The notes under the pieces are model-generated. The model was not told where the DNA came from, made no database searches, and was given only the letters and a program-made list of their open reading frames with translations. DNA of 23,436 nt from a virus, in IMG/VR virus record IMGVR_UViG_3300031673_008658, positions 1 to 23,436 of that record; one strand, given 5' to 3'. The position numbers were made by a program, and so were the translations under genes. The first letter of the stretch is position 1; each line of letters begins with the position of its first letter. Positions 22,797-23,436 of the stretch are shown here, piece by piece.

Positions 22797-23436
22797 TTAT
22801 ATAATGAGTGTTTCTCCGTCAATTGTAAATATATCTTTGTATTCTTGACTTGGTATGGCTTTGTTTTGTTCATTAAATTCGGCATATGTAATTTTTTTAT
22901 TTGATGGTCCTGTATATCTTTTCTTCTCTCCCCAAACATAATACTTAAACATTTTATTTGAAGACATTAATTCCCATTGTATCTTTTGTATTTTAATAGA
23001 GGGTTTACCTGCCGCAAATCGAGGATCATTTCCTTGAGGCCAATCTTCTATTAATCCCTCAATAAATTTCGGTCCTATTACTGTCCAAAAATCCGGCATA
23101 CAAACCAACATATAACTATTTTGTTTAACATACCTGTGTAAATCTTTAACTTTAAATGTCATCTTCTCGTTTGTTTTAGGATTATTTTTGATATCCCATT
23201 TCTGCCAACTTTTGCCATCTATAGAGATTTTATAATCAGCTACACCCGTAACCACTCCTGCTATAATGATATTGCCGGTATTGTCTATTCCATTATCTCG
23301 AAATCTAACTATATGACCTCTTCCTTTCATATCTTTTGTAAATTTATACATCGAATTTTCTTCTTTAAGCGTTCCTTTTTTGATATCTTCTATAAATTCT
23401 TGCCATGTTCTTTTGTCTTTTCTTTTTGATGCATTT
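22797..23436 (-). CDS. Unknown protein, N-terminus cut by window
   Basis: The first ATG inside the window is at 23351, but the frame stays open to the window edge and reads as natural protein (KRTWQEFIEDIKKGTLKEEN) before it, with no binding site at that ATG, so the gene probably starts beyond the window. The visible part is beta-rich and Trp/Tyr-containing, with GRGHIVRFRDNGIDNTGNI, VVTGVADYKISIDGKSW and SYMLVCMPDFWTVIG. The last residues are IFTIDGETLII. No family is recognised. Confidence 0.65.
   Translation of the reverse strand, partial: NASKRKDKRTWQEFIEDIKKGTLKEENSMYKFTKDMKGRGHIVRFRDNGIDNTGNIIIAGVVTGVADYKISIDGKSWQKWDIKNNPKTNEKMTFKVKDLHRYVKQNSYMLVCMPDFWTVIGPKFIEGLIEDWPQGNDPRFAAGKPSIKIQKIQWELMSSNKMFKYYVWGEKKRYTGPSNKKITYAEFNEQNKAIPSQEYKDIFTIDGETLII

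Noticed and set aside
22787-22809. Inverted repeat as a terminator after the 22797 gene
   Set aside because: Six-base arms ACTCAT/ATGAGT with an 11-base loop and no T tract after it on the minus strand; too weak to call a terminator.

Overview
This window looks like a stretch of an AT-rich, large-genome tailed dsDNA phage (Caudoviricetes) that uses strong AAGGAG-type ribosome binding sites. The evidence is a head-morphogenesis block (portal, prohead protease/scaffold, decoration protein, HK97-fold major capsid protein) next to a divergent block of small phage genes, DNA methylation and nucleotide/RNA enzymes. The host cannot be named from the sequence. No rRNA, tRNA or CRISPR array is visible, and no gene-free stretch exceeds about 300 bases.

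Left block, plus strand (1-15878): a gene fragment cut by the window edge; a low-complexity 484-aa protein that ends inside a run of ten A's and appears to continue, one base back in frame, into a zinc-ribbon ORF; a 1798-aa portal precursor carrying four inteins (two with LAGLIDADG endonuclease, two mini-inteins) and a C-terminal Vsr/DUF559-like nuclease-type domain; a 154-aa unknown; a 2033-aa prohead protease-scaffold fusion with six VITEKQL repeats; a probable decoration protein; and the major capsid protein, closed by a perfect hairpin terminator. Removing the four inteins leaves a continuous portal of about 759 residues. RNA hairpins sit at the junctions around the decoration and capsid genes.

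Middle (15966-18086): a free-standing composite homing endonuclease gene directly behind the capsid terminator, with its own extended -10 promoter and no ordinary start codon after its ribosome binding site, followed by a 72-aa ORF.

Right block, minus strand (18083-23436): tightly packed and often overlapping genes. In transcription order (right to left) they are an unknown cut by the window edge, a 65-aa unknown, a Dam-type adenine methyltransferase, a conserved phage protein that probably starts at ATA, a remnant of a second Thg1 gene, a 106-aa unknown, a Thg1-like 3'-5' polymerase, a small two-helix membrane protein, GMP reductase and a helical unknown. The two blocks converge, and their stop codons overlap at 18083-18086.

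The most unusual material is the four-intein portal with its nuclease-like tail, the probable frameshift at 1781, the repeat-studded protease/scaffold fusion, the composite endonuclease, and two independent cases of a strong ribosome binding site without a normal start codon.
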